Positions 17,980 through 25,632 of a stretch of 64,000 bases of DNA are shown piece after piece. The stretch is from Paenibacillus sp. J45TS6 (GTDB taxonomy: Bacteria > Bacillota > Bacilli > Paenibacillales > Paenibacillaceae), in the NCBI RefSeq assembly GCF_018403285.1, contig NZ_BOSJ01000006.1, positions 1-64,000 of the forward strand. Reading direction: 5' to 3'. The translations under genes and the position numbers were made by a program. Position 1 is the first letter of the stretch, and each line of letters starts with the position of its first letter. Below the pieces are notes generated by a model. The model was not told where the DNA came from. It searched no databases and saw only the letters and a list, made by a program, of their open reading frames with translations.

Positions 17980-18490
17980 AGAAGTATATTCAGGCGAGAG
18001 AGTGGCCGTCTATCCGGGTAGTTTTGATCCCGTAACGATGGGGCATCTCGATATCATTACAAGAGCTTCCAAACAGTTTGATCGTCTGGTGGTAGCTGTT
18101 CTGAACAATAAAAGCAAAAATCCTCTATTTTCCGTAGAAGAACGTGTTGAATTACTGGAGATGGTTACGAAGGATCTGCCCAATGTAGAAGTGGACAGTT
18201 TTCGTGATCTTACTGCGAGCTATGTACGAGTTAAAGGGGCCGATGTCATTGTGCGCGGAATTCGGTCGGTAACGGATTTTGAATACGAATTGCAGCTCGC
18301 GTCCTTAAATAAGAAATTAAATAAGGACGCCGAGACTATTTTTATGATGACCGATCCGATTTATTCCTATCTTAGTTCCAGTGTGGTTAAGGAAATTGCA
18401 AGCTTTAATGGTGATGTGACAGATCTGGTGTCCAAAGAAGTGGAAGAAGCGCTTAGACGTAAAGTTAATGAGAAAAAGGCCCTCGAGTAG
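17972..18490 (+). CDS. coaD: Phosphopantetheine adenylyltransferase
   Basis: A 172-residue nucleotidyltransferase that makes dephospho-CoA from 4'-phosphopantetheine and ATP. The T/HxGH motif occurs in YPGSFDPVTMGHLDI, and the ATP-binding motif YLSSSVVKEI lies near the end. The ATG at 17972 follows AGGAG; a TTG three bases upstream is equally possible. It overlaps rsmD 5' and the convergent ylbJ 3' by 26 bp. Confidence 0.96.
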   Translation: MNKEVYSGERVAVYPGSFDPVTMGHLDIITRASKQFDRLVVAVLNNKSKNPLFSVEERVELLEMVTKDLPNVEVDSFRDLTASYVRVKGADVIVRGIRSVTDFEYELQLASLNKKLNKDAETIFMMTDPIYSYLSSSVVKEIASFNGDVTDLVSKEVEEALRRKVNEKKALE

Positions 18491-19715
18491 ACTTCCATCC
18501 GGCAATCCATTTGGATAACAAAATGAACGTTGTTAACAGCAAAATGAGAAGCATACCGAGCCATCCCGCATACTGGAAACCGTTTATTACAGGTTCTGAG
18601 ATTCCGTTTATTCCGGGGGAAGCGTCATTGAACACGGTTCTAGTGGAGAGAAGCCACATTTTAATCGGTGTCCACAAGATCAGGACAAGAATATAAGAAA
18701 TACATGCATGTAATATTCGTCCGAAAGTAAAGATAGAAGTGCTGATTCCGTACGGTTTCAAAAGGGCTGAGACTTGCCAGTGTGAACTCAGTCCTCCCCA
18801 GCCGATCGCCGCTGCAAGCAACCCGAACTGGAGTGGCTGCGAGATGATATCTGTGGAACGAAGAGCATAAGCACCAAGGTGTATTTCAAAAAAAGAAGAC
18901 CAGAGGTAATCTGGGAAAAATGGAGTGACGTATTTTCCAATCAACTTGATAAGGACAGAAAATACGATCATAGAGCCACCTGTCATCATTAGTACTTGAA
19001 CGGCATGACTTACTGTATCTCCGAGCAGTTTCCCAAAACTTCGGCCGTCTTTTTTTCTAGTCAAGGCAGCGGCTTGATACATGGAGTAGAGCAGACCTTT
19101 TTTTGGAACGGTTGGTTCATGTACATGTGGGTTCGTATTACTTACCGATACTGCATCATTTTTGTTAGCAAACCTCGCGAGAATGAATCCGGAAAGGATA
19201 CCAGCTGCCCAGTGAACCAGGATGAGGACGTAACCGACAACGGGATTTTGATAAAAAGCCGCTCCAATGACAACGAGCAATGTCATAGGATTGGTAAAAT
19301 GGGTGAGAGAAGCAAGCCGTGAGGCTTCTTTTGACGTGATTAACTTTTGCTCATACAGCTGTACTGCGGTATCGGCTCCGGAAGGGAAACCAGCACTCAT
19401 GCCCACGGCAAGTCCAATACCGCTTGCTCCTGGCATTCGAAATCCTTTTTTCATTAAGGGTTCGATGAGTACACCCAGTCCGTGGGTAAAACCGTAAGCA
19501 GTCAGCATCTGTGACAACATCAGAAATGGCAGTAATGCAGGAAACACCATTTTCCACCAGATATCAAGTCCCTGCATGGAGGCCTCAAACGCCTCTTCGG
19601 GTGATGAAATAATGGCGACTACAAGGAAAAGAGCACCTATGCCCAGCAGCATTGTGATGAGATAGGGAGGAACTAAGGTCCGCATAGCTGCGCTTGTTTT
19701 CTTATTAAAGTTCAA
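18465..19715 (-). CDS. ylbJ: Sporulation integral membrane protein YlbJ (SpoVV)
   Basis: A 416-residue polytopic membrane protein with about eight hydrophobic segments. Conserved family segments include FPALLPFLMLSQML, VGMSAGFPSGADT and LTHFTNPMTLLVVIGAAF. In B. subtilis YlbJ/SpoVV helps move dipicolinic acid out of the mother cell during spore formation. The start is TTG at 19715 after AGAGGTG. The convergent overlap of 26 bp with coaD is compact but leaves both proteins intact. Confidence 0.92.
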   Translation of the reverse strand: MNFNKKTSAAMRTLVPPYLITMLLGIGALFLVVAIISSPEEAFEASMQGLDIWWKMVFPALLPFLMLSQMLTAYGFTHGLGVLIEPLMKKGFRMPGASGIGLAVGMSAGFPSGADTAVQLYEQKLITSKEASRLASLTHFTNPMTLLVVIGAAFYQNPVVGYVLILVHWAAGILSGFILARFANKNDAVSVSNTNPHVHEPTVPKKGLLYSMYQAAALTRKKDGRSFGKLLGDTVSHAVQVLMMTGGSMIVFSVLIKLIGKYVTPFFPDYLWSSFFEIHLGAYALRSTDIISQPLQFGLLAAAIGWGGLSSHWQVSALLKPYGISTSIFTFGRILHACISYILVLILWTPIKMWLLSTRTVFNDASPGINGISEPVINGFQYAGWLGMLLILLLTTFILLSKWIAGWKSTRGPFSH

Positions 19716-19745
19716 TGAACGATCACCTCTATAGGTAAGATAAAG

Positions 19746-19780
19746 ACCGACCCTGTAAAAGAAGGGGCGCGGTTTTTTTT
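19746..19780 (+). terminator. Plus-strand terminator between ylbJ and ylbL
   Basis: ACCGACCC (19746-19753) pairs with GGGGCGCGGT and is followed by T8. No plus-strand gene ends here, so it may stop coaD read-through antisense to ylbJ, or act as a leader attenuator of ylbL. Confidence 0.65.
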
Positions 19781-19922
19781 AAGGTTGAATGGTAGTGGTG
19801 CAACATGTTCTTGTTAGCTTCTACTTCAAGTTCTGTGGATGAATATGTTGTCCTATACATGTATATGTAGAATACAAAGAACAAGAACAAGCTGTCTGTA
19901 AGTAAGGAGGAGGTGGACGATC

Positions 19923-20960
19923 ATGAGTGATATGCGTAGAAAAAGCGGAATGCGAACGACGCTATATATCGCCGTACTTGCCATTATGGTTTATGTTTTG
20001 GTGTACATGCCTACGCCATATATCATTACTCAGCCGGGTTCGGCAGAGGCAGTAAAACCCATGGTACAAGTGAAAAATGGGGATGAAAAAGAAGAGGGCG
20101 AATTTCTCATGACCACCGTATCGGCGAGTTACGCGAATTTGTCACTCCTCTTTTTATCTGTATTTAATGATCATGCGGAGATTGGAAAGAAAGCAGAGCG
20201 TCTTCAAGGTAAATCGAAAGATGAATATTCGGCAGAACAGGTTTTCTATATGAGTGATTCTCAATCTTCTGCTATGGAAGCTGCTTATGAGCAGGCTGGC
20301 ATTGCTTATAGTATTGTACCTGAGCATATATTTGTGTTTGGTTTGTCCAAAGATCCTGCTCCTCAAGGGGATATCCAAGCAGGTGACAAAATATTGTCTG
20401 TAAACGGTGTGCCTACTCCCGATCATACGGTTCTGTCTAAGGAACTGCAGGATAAAGAAGTGGGAGACACCATTGAAATGCAGTTAAATCGGAATGGAGA
20501 GACCATCACGAGAGAAGTTACGCTTGTTCCGATTAAAGATACGAATACAGGGAAGACAAGAGCAGGTCTTGGCGTGATGATCGGAACGATTCAGAAGGTG
20601 AAGCCGGAAGATCCAGCTCATCAGATCGAATTTAAGGATACCCGGGTAGGCGGCCCTTCTGCAGGACTTATGTTTACACTGGAGATTTATAATCAGCTTA
20701 CTCCAGGGGATTTGACAAAAGGCCATATTATTGCCGGAACAGGGACGATTACGAAAGAGGGCATCGTTGGACCGATCGGCGGTGTAGTGCATAAAATTGT
20801 AGCTGCGGACCGGAAAAATGCTGAAATTTTCTTTGTGCCTAGAGATAATTATGAGGATGCAAAGAAAAAGGCAGATTCCATCAAAACAGAAATGAAACTC
20901 GTTCCTGTGGACACGGTAGAGGATGCCCTTGAATATATCGATACTCTCTCCGAAAAATAA
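19923..20960 (+). CDS. ylbL: Lon-like PDZ protease YlbL (DdcP-type)
   Basis: A 345-residue membrane-anchored protease. Residues 13-31 are the signal anchor, about 130-205 a PDZ domain (IQAGDKILSVNGVP), and 215-345 a Lon-type catalytic domain with Ser246 (GGPSAG) and Lys291 (GGVVHK). In B. subtilis YlbL is the checkpoint-recovery protease DdcP, which removes the division inhibitor YneA; the same role is likely here. GGAGGAGG precedes the ATG. Confidence 0.93.
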   Translation: MSDMRRKSGMRTTLYIAVLAIMVYVLVYMPTPYIITQPGSAEAVKPMVQVKNGDEKEEGEFLMTTVSASYANLSLLFLSVFNDHAEIGKKAERLQGKSKDEYSAEQVFYMSDSQSSAMEAAYEQAGIAYSIVPEHIFVFGLSKDPAPQGDIQAGDKILSVNGVPTPDHTVLSKELQDKEVGDTIEMQLNRNGETITREVTLVPIKDTNTGKTRAGLGVMIGTIQKVKPEDPAHQIEFKDTRVGGPSAGLMFTLEIYNQLTPGDLTKGHIIAGTGTITKEGIVGPIGGVVHKIVAADRKNAEIFFVPRDNYEDAKKKADSIKTEMKLVPVDTVEDALEYIDTLSEK

Positions 20961-21010
20961 ATCTTTTTTCATTACATCTCCGTTGGTAATGAAAATTAGA
21001 AGTGAAAAAA

Positions 21011-21062
21011 ATAGGGCATATAACTTGAGGTCAGAGACTTCACGTTATATGCCTTATTTTTA
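21011..21062. terminator. Bidirectional terminator ylbL / ylbM
   Basis: AGGGCATATAAC (from 21013) pairs with GTTATATGCCTT; inner bases TTGAGGTC and GACTTCAC extend the stem. A TTATTTTTATT tail lies on the right and an A-run on the left. Confidence 0.8.
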
Positions 21063-21113
21063 TTGGATCATCAATATGGATGATCATAATGATTTAGCTA
21101 TATATATTTCATG

Positions 21114-22358
21114 TCATTTTTCTACAATCCGTACAGGGGGTTCGTAAAAATCACGATATAATAGCCTAGGATCCGGCTTAGGCATCCCCATTCCATAGAC
21201 TGCTGTTGCCTGCTGATCCCATGTTAATTGATCATGCTCGAAGGCAGACGTTTTAATGACGATCGGCAGTGTTGCTTTTTTACGCATTTCTTTTAACAAG
21301 GCTTGTCCTCTATCTGTGAATCCAAGAACCCGAATATAATGAGGGCCTTGACGCAGAATGTCCGGAGTCATTTTTCCCTTCTCATGATGAAGAAGAATAT
21401 GAGTCAGCATGCGCTGAAGTTTTGTTTTTGTATACCTTTTGGTTTTGACCGCTTCAAGGAGAGCGTGGATGGAGAGCTCTGGAAGCTGAGGGAGCAGTTT
21501 AAGTAAACGATACTCCAGGCCCTCAGTGACCTCGCCAAAGCGTGCAAGCTCCTCCGGGCTCTTTGTCACGAGCTGTGTAAAAAGCGCATCACGGTAGCGC
21601 TCCAGATCCACAGGAGCGCGTCCATTCTGCCATTCGCGATGCAGAATGGCAAGTACCTCCGCCGGCACATACGGCGCCGCGGCTGCAAGGCCGTCCTCGC
21701 CGAGCAGAAGCCGGCGCACGGCCGTTGCACTTGCGATGCCGCCTGTGCCAGGCATCGCATCATGGTATCCGGCGCCGGTACGCTGCGCCGTGAAGGGCCT
21801 GATCGCGCTGCCTAGACGGCGCAGCGCGATAAGATAGTGCAGCCCAAGTGTATTATTGGGCTGCTTCAGCAAGGCCAGAGCCCCCGCAGGATCACTGCCG
21901 GGGGCAAGAGCAGCCGCAGCCGCTGCATAGGCTGCGGGATAGCTTGCACCGCTGGCAAGCTGCTGCTGGAGGAGGGGAGCCAGAGCCTGCGGCTCACTGG
22001 CTAAGAGGTCCGCCAGCTCCATCAGCGGTGCAAGCTCTCCCGATTCGCTGCCAAAGCAGAGCGAATCAACAACGCCTGTATGGTGCAAGGTGGCCACTGC
22101 ACCATAGGCAAACCATTCCGCCGGCTGTACTGCATATGCAGCCGGCAGCTCAAGCACGAGATCGACGCCCATCGTAAGCGCCATCTCCGTGCGTGCCCAT
22201 TTGCTGACGATTGCAGGTTCACCGCGCTGCAAAAAATGCCCGCTCATGACGGCAACGACTGCGCTCGATTGCGTGAGCCTTTTCGATTCTTCTAGATGAT
22301 ATACGTGACCGTTATGCATGGGATTATATTCTACAATCAGTCCTACCGCGGAATTCAC
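21114..22358 (-). CDS. tmcAL: tRNA(Met) cytidine acetate ligase (YlbM)
   Basis: A 414-residue nucleotidyltransferase-like enzyme that acetylates the wobble cytidine of elongator tRNA-Met using acetate and ATP. The N-terminal signature GLIVEYNPMHNGHVYHL contains the HxGH-type NGH; MSGHFLQRGEPAIVSKW follows. The central part (about 21,560-22,060) is much richer in GC and alanine than both ends. The start is uncertain: GTG at 22358 is 12 bases from GGGAGG, while TTG at 22370 directly abuts it. Confidence 0.92.
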   Translation of the reverse strand: MNSAVGLIVEYNPMHNGHVYHLEESKRLTQSSAVVAVMSGHFLQRGEPAIVSKWARTEMALTMGVDLVLELPAAYAVQPAEWFAYGAVATLHHTGVVDSLCFGSESGELAPLMELADLLASEPQALAPLLQQQLASGASYPAAYAAAAAALAPGSDPAGALALLKQPNNTLGLHYLIALRRLGSAIRPFTAQRTGAGYHDAMPGTGGIASATAVRRLLLGEDGLAAAAPYVPAEVLAILHREWQNGRAPVDLERYRDALFTQLVTKSPEELARFGEVTEGLEYRLLKLLPQLPELSIHALLEAVKTKRYTKTKLQRMLTHILLHHEKGKMTPDILRQGPHYIRVLGFTDRGQALLKEMRKKATLPIVIKTSAFEHDQLTWDQQATAVYGMGMPKPDPRLLYRDFYEPPVRIVEK

Positions 22359-22415
22359 GATATTGTTCAACCTCCCGGATTTGCTTAAGACCTGCTTTAT
22401 TTGTTATCTTAGTTA

Positions 22416-22532
22416 AATCAATTTCATAATACCTTTAGCTGCTTTAATCAGGAGTATATATAGATCAGAATGGTTCAATTTGTCTATATATAGTTACGAT
22501 TTTTATCGTTTTAATGAGTTATGAAATTGATT
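22416..22532. repeat. Dispersed repeat copy B with 14-bp terminal inverted repeats
   Basis: AATCAATTTCATAA (22416-22429) and TTATGAAATTGATT (22519-22532) are perfect inverted copies bounding 117 bp. Inside, TATATATAGA and TCTATATATA (22483-22492) form a second nested inverted pair. Positions 22427-22476 match copy A at 44 of 50 bases, and 22512-22532 match 54088-54108 exactly. It resembles a small hairpin-forming mobile repeat; no target-site duplication was established. Confidence 0.65.
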
Positions 22533-22622
22533 ATAGTAGGATATTATTTTGAATTAGCCGTTACGGTAACTGTTTTTACAGGAACAGCTTATCCTCCAAT
22601 ACAGGGTGTAAAGTTTAAAGTG

Positions 22623-22652
22623 TTGACAAACCTCTTTGAAAATCGTTATAAT
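22623..22652 (+). promoter_or_regulatory. Sigma-A promoter of yceD-rpmF
   Basis: TTGACA (22623-22628), an 18-base spacer, and TATAAT (22647-22652), both consensus. The first gene begins 118 bp downstream. Reading frames crossing this stretch are not credible genes. Confidence 0.85.
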
Positions 22653-22769
22653 GATTTTTGTTTGTTAGACCCTTTTCTCAACATACTTATGTCTGTATTG
22701 CAACACACTAAGATAGTATACAGTAATAGGGCTGATTGAAAAAATGGTTTATCGTCTGGAGTGATTATA

Positions 22770-23276
22770 ATGCAAATGTCATTTCGCAAGATGGCAGCAA
22801 GTACTGAGCCTCTAAAGGTATCGAAATCGCTTGATATTAGTCATCTTATTCGAAACAACAAGGAAATCACAGCCGTGTCCCCTTTGCAGGCAGAACTAAC
22901 ACTAACTGCATTACCGGGAGACGTTGTGGATGTTCAAGGTCCGTTAACGGCCGAAGTGGATATGCTCTGCTCTCGTTGTCTTGGTAACGTACATGAACAT
23001 TTAGATATGAAATTCGCCGAACAGTTCAAACAAGGAACAGAGCCGGAAGATGTGGATGAAGAGGATGATACCTTGTATGTGGACGAGGATACCGTGAATC
23101 TTGATCCATTTATGGAAGAATATTTCTTGCTGCATCTACCGTTTGCGCCGCTGTGTAAGCCTGATTGTAAAGGGCTGTGTCCTACATGCGGTACCGACTT
23201 GAACCAAAGCAGTTGTGACTGCGACAATACTGTTGTGGATCCGCGGCTTGCTGGGCTTAAGGATTTCTTTAAATGA
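22770..23276 (+). CDS. yceD: YceD/DUF177 family protein
   Basis: A 168-residue DUF177 protein, commonly encoded before rpmF. Cysteine pairs are visible at LCSRCLG (about 70-73) and in the C-terminal cluster CKPDCKGLCPTCG followed by SCDCD, a zinc-ribbon-like arrangement; an acidic stretch (EDVDEEDDT) lies between. The family is linked to 23S rRNA levels in plants and bacteria, but its biochemical role is unsettled. The ATG follows TCTGGAG. Confidence 0.9.
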   Translation: MQMSFRKMAASTEPLKVSKSLDISHLIRNNKEITAVSPLQAELTLTALPGDVVDVQGPLTAEVDMLCSRCLGNVHEHLDMKFAEQFKQGTEPEDVDEEDDTLYVDEDTVNLDPFMEEYFLLHLPFAPLCKPDCKGLCPTCGTDLNQSSCDCDNTVVDPRLAGLKDFFK

Positions 23277-23473
23277 TATTAATCATTCGGTGCATCACTT
23301 AGTGTGCATGAATGATTGATAGTAGATATTAATTATTCGGTGCATCACTTAGTGTGCGTGAATAATTAATAGTAACATTAATTGTTTGGTGTATCGCTTA
23401 GCGTACATAAATAATTAATGGTTGATATCAATAACTAGTTGCATCACAATAGGTATGCATGGATTATTGAAAG
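23275..23473. repeat. Four tandem ~50-bp stem-loop units between yceD and rpmF
   Basis: Units begin near 23275, 23325, 23374 and 23424. Each can fold into a stem-loop: unit 1 pairs AATCATTC (23281-23288) with GAATGATT (23310-23317), then TGCA/TGCA and CAC-tta-GTG. Unit 2 changes the outer arms to AATTATTC/GAATAATT. Unit 3 changes the inner ones to TGTA/TACA and CGC/GCG, keeping pairing. Unit 4 is diverged but still pairs CAATAA/TTATTG and TGCAT/ATGCA. Confidence 0.9.
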
Positions 23474-23539
23474 TTTTTGCTGAATACATGACATCTGTGC
23501 TATTATGCAACAGTTGATTTTGATAAGGAGGTGGGAATT

Positions 23540-23713
23540 GTGGCAGTACCTCAACGGAGAACATCCAAAACTCGTCGTGACAAACGTCGTACTCACTTTA
23601 AATTGGCAGTGCCAGGTATGGTGAAATGTGAACAATGCGGAGAAATGAAGCTTGCTCATCACGTATGCAAAGTGTGCGGAACGTACAAATCTAGAGAGAT
23701 CATCTCTCAATAA
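23540..23713 (+). CDS. rpmF: Ribosomal protein L32
   Basis: A 57-residue large-subunit protein with the standard start [16 protein letters not shown] and a zinc ribbon formed by CEQCG and CKVCG. The GTG at 23540 is used because it is preceded at six bases by AAGGAGGTG and gives the family N-terminus; a GTG nine bases upstream overlaps the ribosome site. The four-cysteine form indicates a zinc-binding (C+) paralogue. A strong terminator follows. Confidence 0.97.
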   Translation: MAVPQRRTSKTRRDKRRTHFKLAVPGMVKCEQCGEMKLAHHVCKVCGTYKSREIISQ

Positions 23714-23730
23714 TAGCTTTGCTGCGAAAT

Positions 23731-23764
23731 AGTACTCTATCCTAGGATAGAGTACTATTTTTTT
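23731..23764 (+). terminator. Terminator after rpmF
   Basis: A 26-bp perfect palindrome (23731-23756), arms AGTACTCTATCCT / AGGATAGAGTACT, followed by ATTTTTTT. Confidence 0.92.
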
Positions 23765-23817
23765 GTGAGTAATAAAGCAGTACTTTCTTTTTGCGTCAGC
23801 TTCCTTTATACTAAGCT

Positions 23818-23834
23818 TTAGTACCAGGTTCTAA
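23818..23834. promoter_or_regulatory. FapR operator upstream of fapR
   Basis: TTAGTACCAGGTTCTAA matches the FapR box of Firmicutes (TTAGTACC-N-N-GTACTAA type) with one changed base in the right arm. It starts 6 bases after a TATACT -10-like element (23807-23812), so bound FapR would block the start site. Malonyl-CoA is the known inducer in B. subtilis. Confidence 0.75.
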
Positions 23835-23962
23835 CCTTGGTTAGTTTGTTATCTAAAAATGGTTTATCATCATTGCCTTTAGGTATCAGATACCTGATTG
23901 ATGAATGAATAATAAAGAATATAATGTTATGAATATATAGATGGTTTGACTATGGTTTACAT

Positions 23963-23982
23963 AGACTAACGCGGATTAGTCT
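23963..23982. promoter_or_regulatory. 7-bp inverted repeat before fapR
   Basis: AGACTAA (23963-23969) and TTAGTCT (23976-23982) with a 6-base spacer lie in the fapR leader. They resemble half sites of the FapR box but lack its TACC core; role uncertain. Confidence 0.35.
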
Positions 23983-24042
23983 CACATATACAACGTAATG
24001 ATTTTAACTTGAGATTGTATAATTTCGGAAGTAAGGGGGAGC

Positions 24043-24654
24043 TTGGTCATAGAACGCATACCGAAAAGACAGAGGCAACAGCAACTTGCACAGATGATTG
24101 AGGACAATCCTTTTATCACGGATCAAGAGTTAACCAGACTGCTGAAGGTAAGTATTCAAACCATTCGTCTTGATCGTATGGAACTTGGCATTCCTGAACT
24201 GCGTGAGCGGATGAAGCTGATGGCTGAAAGGTCATATGATCAAGTTCGCTCCCTTCCGTTACATGAAGTGATCGGAGATATTGTTGATCTTCAGCTTGAT
24301 AAAAGTGGTATTTCCATTTTTGAAATTAAAGATAAACATGTATTTTCTAGAACGGGTATTGCGCGTGGACACTATGTGTTTGCGCAGGCCAATTCACTTG
24401 CTGTTGCGGTAATTAACGATGAGATCGCACTCACTGCCTCCGCAGATATTCGGTTTGTAAGACCGGTTCATTTAGGAGAGAAGTGTATTGCTAAGGCATA
24501 TGTTCGTTCGATGCCGGAACAGAAGGGAAAGGCAAAAGTAGAAGTGTTCGCTTATGTTGGAGAGGAAATGGTGTTTCAAGGAAACTTCGTCATTTACCGA
24601 TCTGCAAGACAAGATAGCGAAGAGGGAGGTAATCATCATGAGGATCGTCATTGA
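24043..24654 (+). CDS. fapR: Fatty-acid synthesis repressor FapR
   Basis: A 203-residue repressor. Residues about 15-60 are the DNA-binding helix-turn-helix (ITDQELTRLLKVSIQTIRLD) with the linker helix IPELRERM; about 80-195 are the hot-dog domain that binds malonyl-CoA. It controls this fatty-acid cluster by sensing malonyl-CoA. The start is a TTG just after AAGGGGGA, a tight spacing. It overlaps plsX by 17 bp. Confidence 0.94.
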   Translation: MVIERIPKRQRQQQLAQMIEDNPFITDQELTRLLKVSIQTIRLDRMELGIPELRERMKLMAERSYDQVRSLPLHEVIGDIVDLQLDKSGISIFEIKDKHVFSRTGIARGHYVFAQANSLAVAVINDEIALTASADIRFVRPVHLGEKCIAKAYVRSMPEQKGKAKVEVFAYVGEEMVFQGNFVIYRSARQDSEEGGNHHEDRH

Positions 24655-25627
24655 TGCAATGGGAGGCGACAATGCACCAGCTGCAAGTGTAGAAGGTGCC
24701 CTTCTTGCTGCTAAGGAATGGAAAGATACAGAGATTGTACTTGTCGGAGACGAAACAGCAATTGCGCCTTATCTTGGGAATGAACGGCCAGTGAATTTGA
24801 CTGTTCAGCATGCATCTGAAGTGATTACGTCTGATGACGAACCTGTCAGAGCTGTTCGCCGCAAGAAAGACGCTTCGATGGTCGTTGCAGGACGAATGCT
24901 TCGTGAAGGCAGTGCAGATGCGATGATCTCAGCTGGCAATACAGGTGCGCTGATGACAACAGGGCTGCTCGTAGTAGGCAGAATGCATGGGATTGAGAGA
25001 CCTGCCCTTGCTCCTATGATTCCAACCATTGATGATAAGGGAATGCTTGCGCTTGATCTTGGTGCGAATATGGATGCGAAACCAGAGCATCTTGCGCAGT
25101 ATGCACTTATGGGAAGTATATACCGTCAGAAAGTCCAAGGTATTGAGCGCCCGAGAGTGGGACTTCTGAATGTGGGTACAGAACCGGGAAAAGGGAATGA
25201 ACTGACGAAAGTTGCCTACCCTCTTTTGGAGAAACTGCCGATTCATTTTATTGGAAATGTAGAAGCAAGAGATATTCTTATGGGAACATGTGATGTACTC
25301 GTCTGTGACGGTTTTGCAGGTAATATACTGCTGAAATCGGTAGAAGGCGCAGCGGGTGCTATTTTTGCTCTCTTGAAAGAACAGTTTTCTTCTTCACTGA
25401 AGACAAAACTGGCAGCAGCAATGCTTATGCCGGAACTGCGCAGTCTAAAAGGAAAACTGGATTACAAAGAACATGGCGGTGCACCTTTGCTTGGACTTAG
25501 CCGTCTTGTTGTTAAGAGTCATGGTTCAGCAGATGCAAACGCAATTAAGAATGCCGTTCGGCAGGCTAGAATAGCGATTGAGAATCAGCTGGTTGAAAGT
25601 ATATCTAAGGAAATTACAGGGAAGTGA
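24638..25627 (+). CDS. plsX: Phosphate acyltransferase PlsX
   Basis: A 329-residue enzyme that converts acyl-ACP and phosphate into acyl-phosphate, the first step of phospholipid synthesis with PlsY. It opens RIVIDAMGGDNAPAASVEG; GNTGALMTTGLLVVGR and VGLLNVGTEPGKGN are conserved family segments. The ATG follows GAGGGAGG inside the fapR end, so expression is coupled. It is peripheral to the membrane in relatives. Confidence 0.97.
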   Translation: MRIVIDAMGGDNAPAASVEGALLAAKEWKDTEIVLVGDETAIAPYLGNERPVNLTVQHASEVITSDDEPVRAVRRKKDASMVVAGRMLREGSADAMISAGNTGALMTTGLLVVGRMHGIERPALAPMIPTIDDKGMLALDLGANMDAKPEHLAQYALMGSIYRQKVQGIERPRVGLLNVGTEPGKGNELTKVAYPLLEKLPIHFIGNVEARDILMGTCDVLVCDGFAGNILLKSVEGAAGAIFALLKEQFSSSLKTKLAAAMLMPELRSLKGKLDYKEHGGAPLLGLSRLVVKSHGSADANAIKNAVRQARIAIENQLVESISKEITGK

Positions 25628-25632
25628 GTGAC

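Noticed and set aside
21566-22295. Several long antisense and shifted frames inside tmcAL
   Set aside because: They are by-products of the GC-rich patch, which lacks stop codons in all frames; the tmcAL frame carries all family motifs.
22521-22739. 72-codon plus-strand reading frame upstream of yceD
   Set aside because: It runs through the TTGACA/TATAAT promoter and the right end of repeat B, and has no ribosome site.
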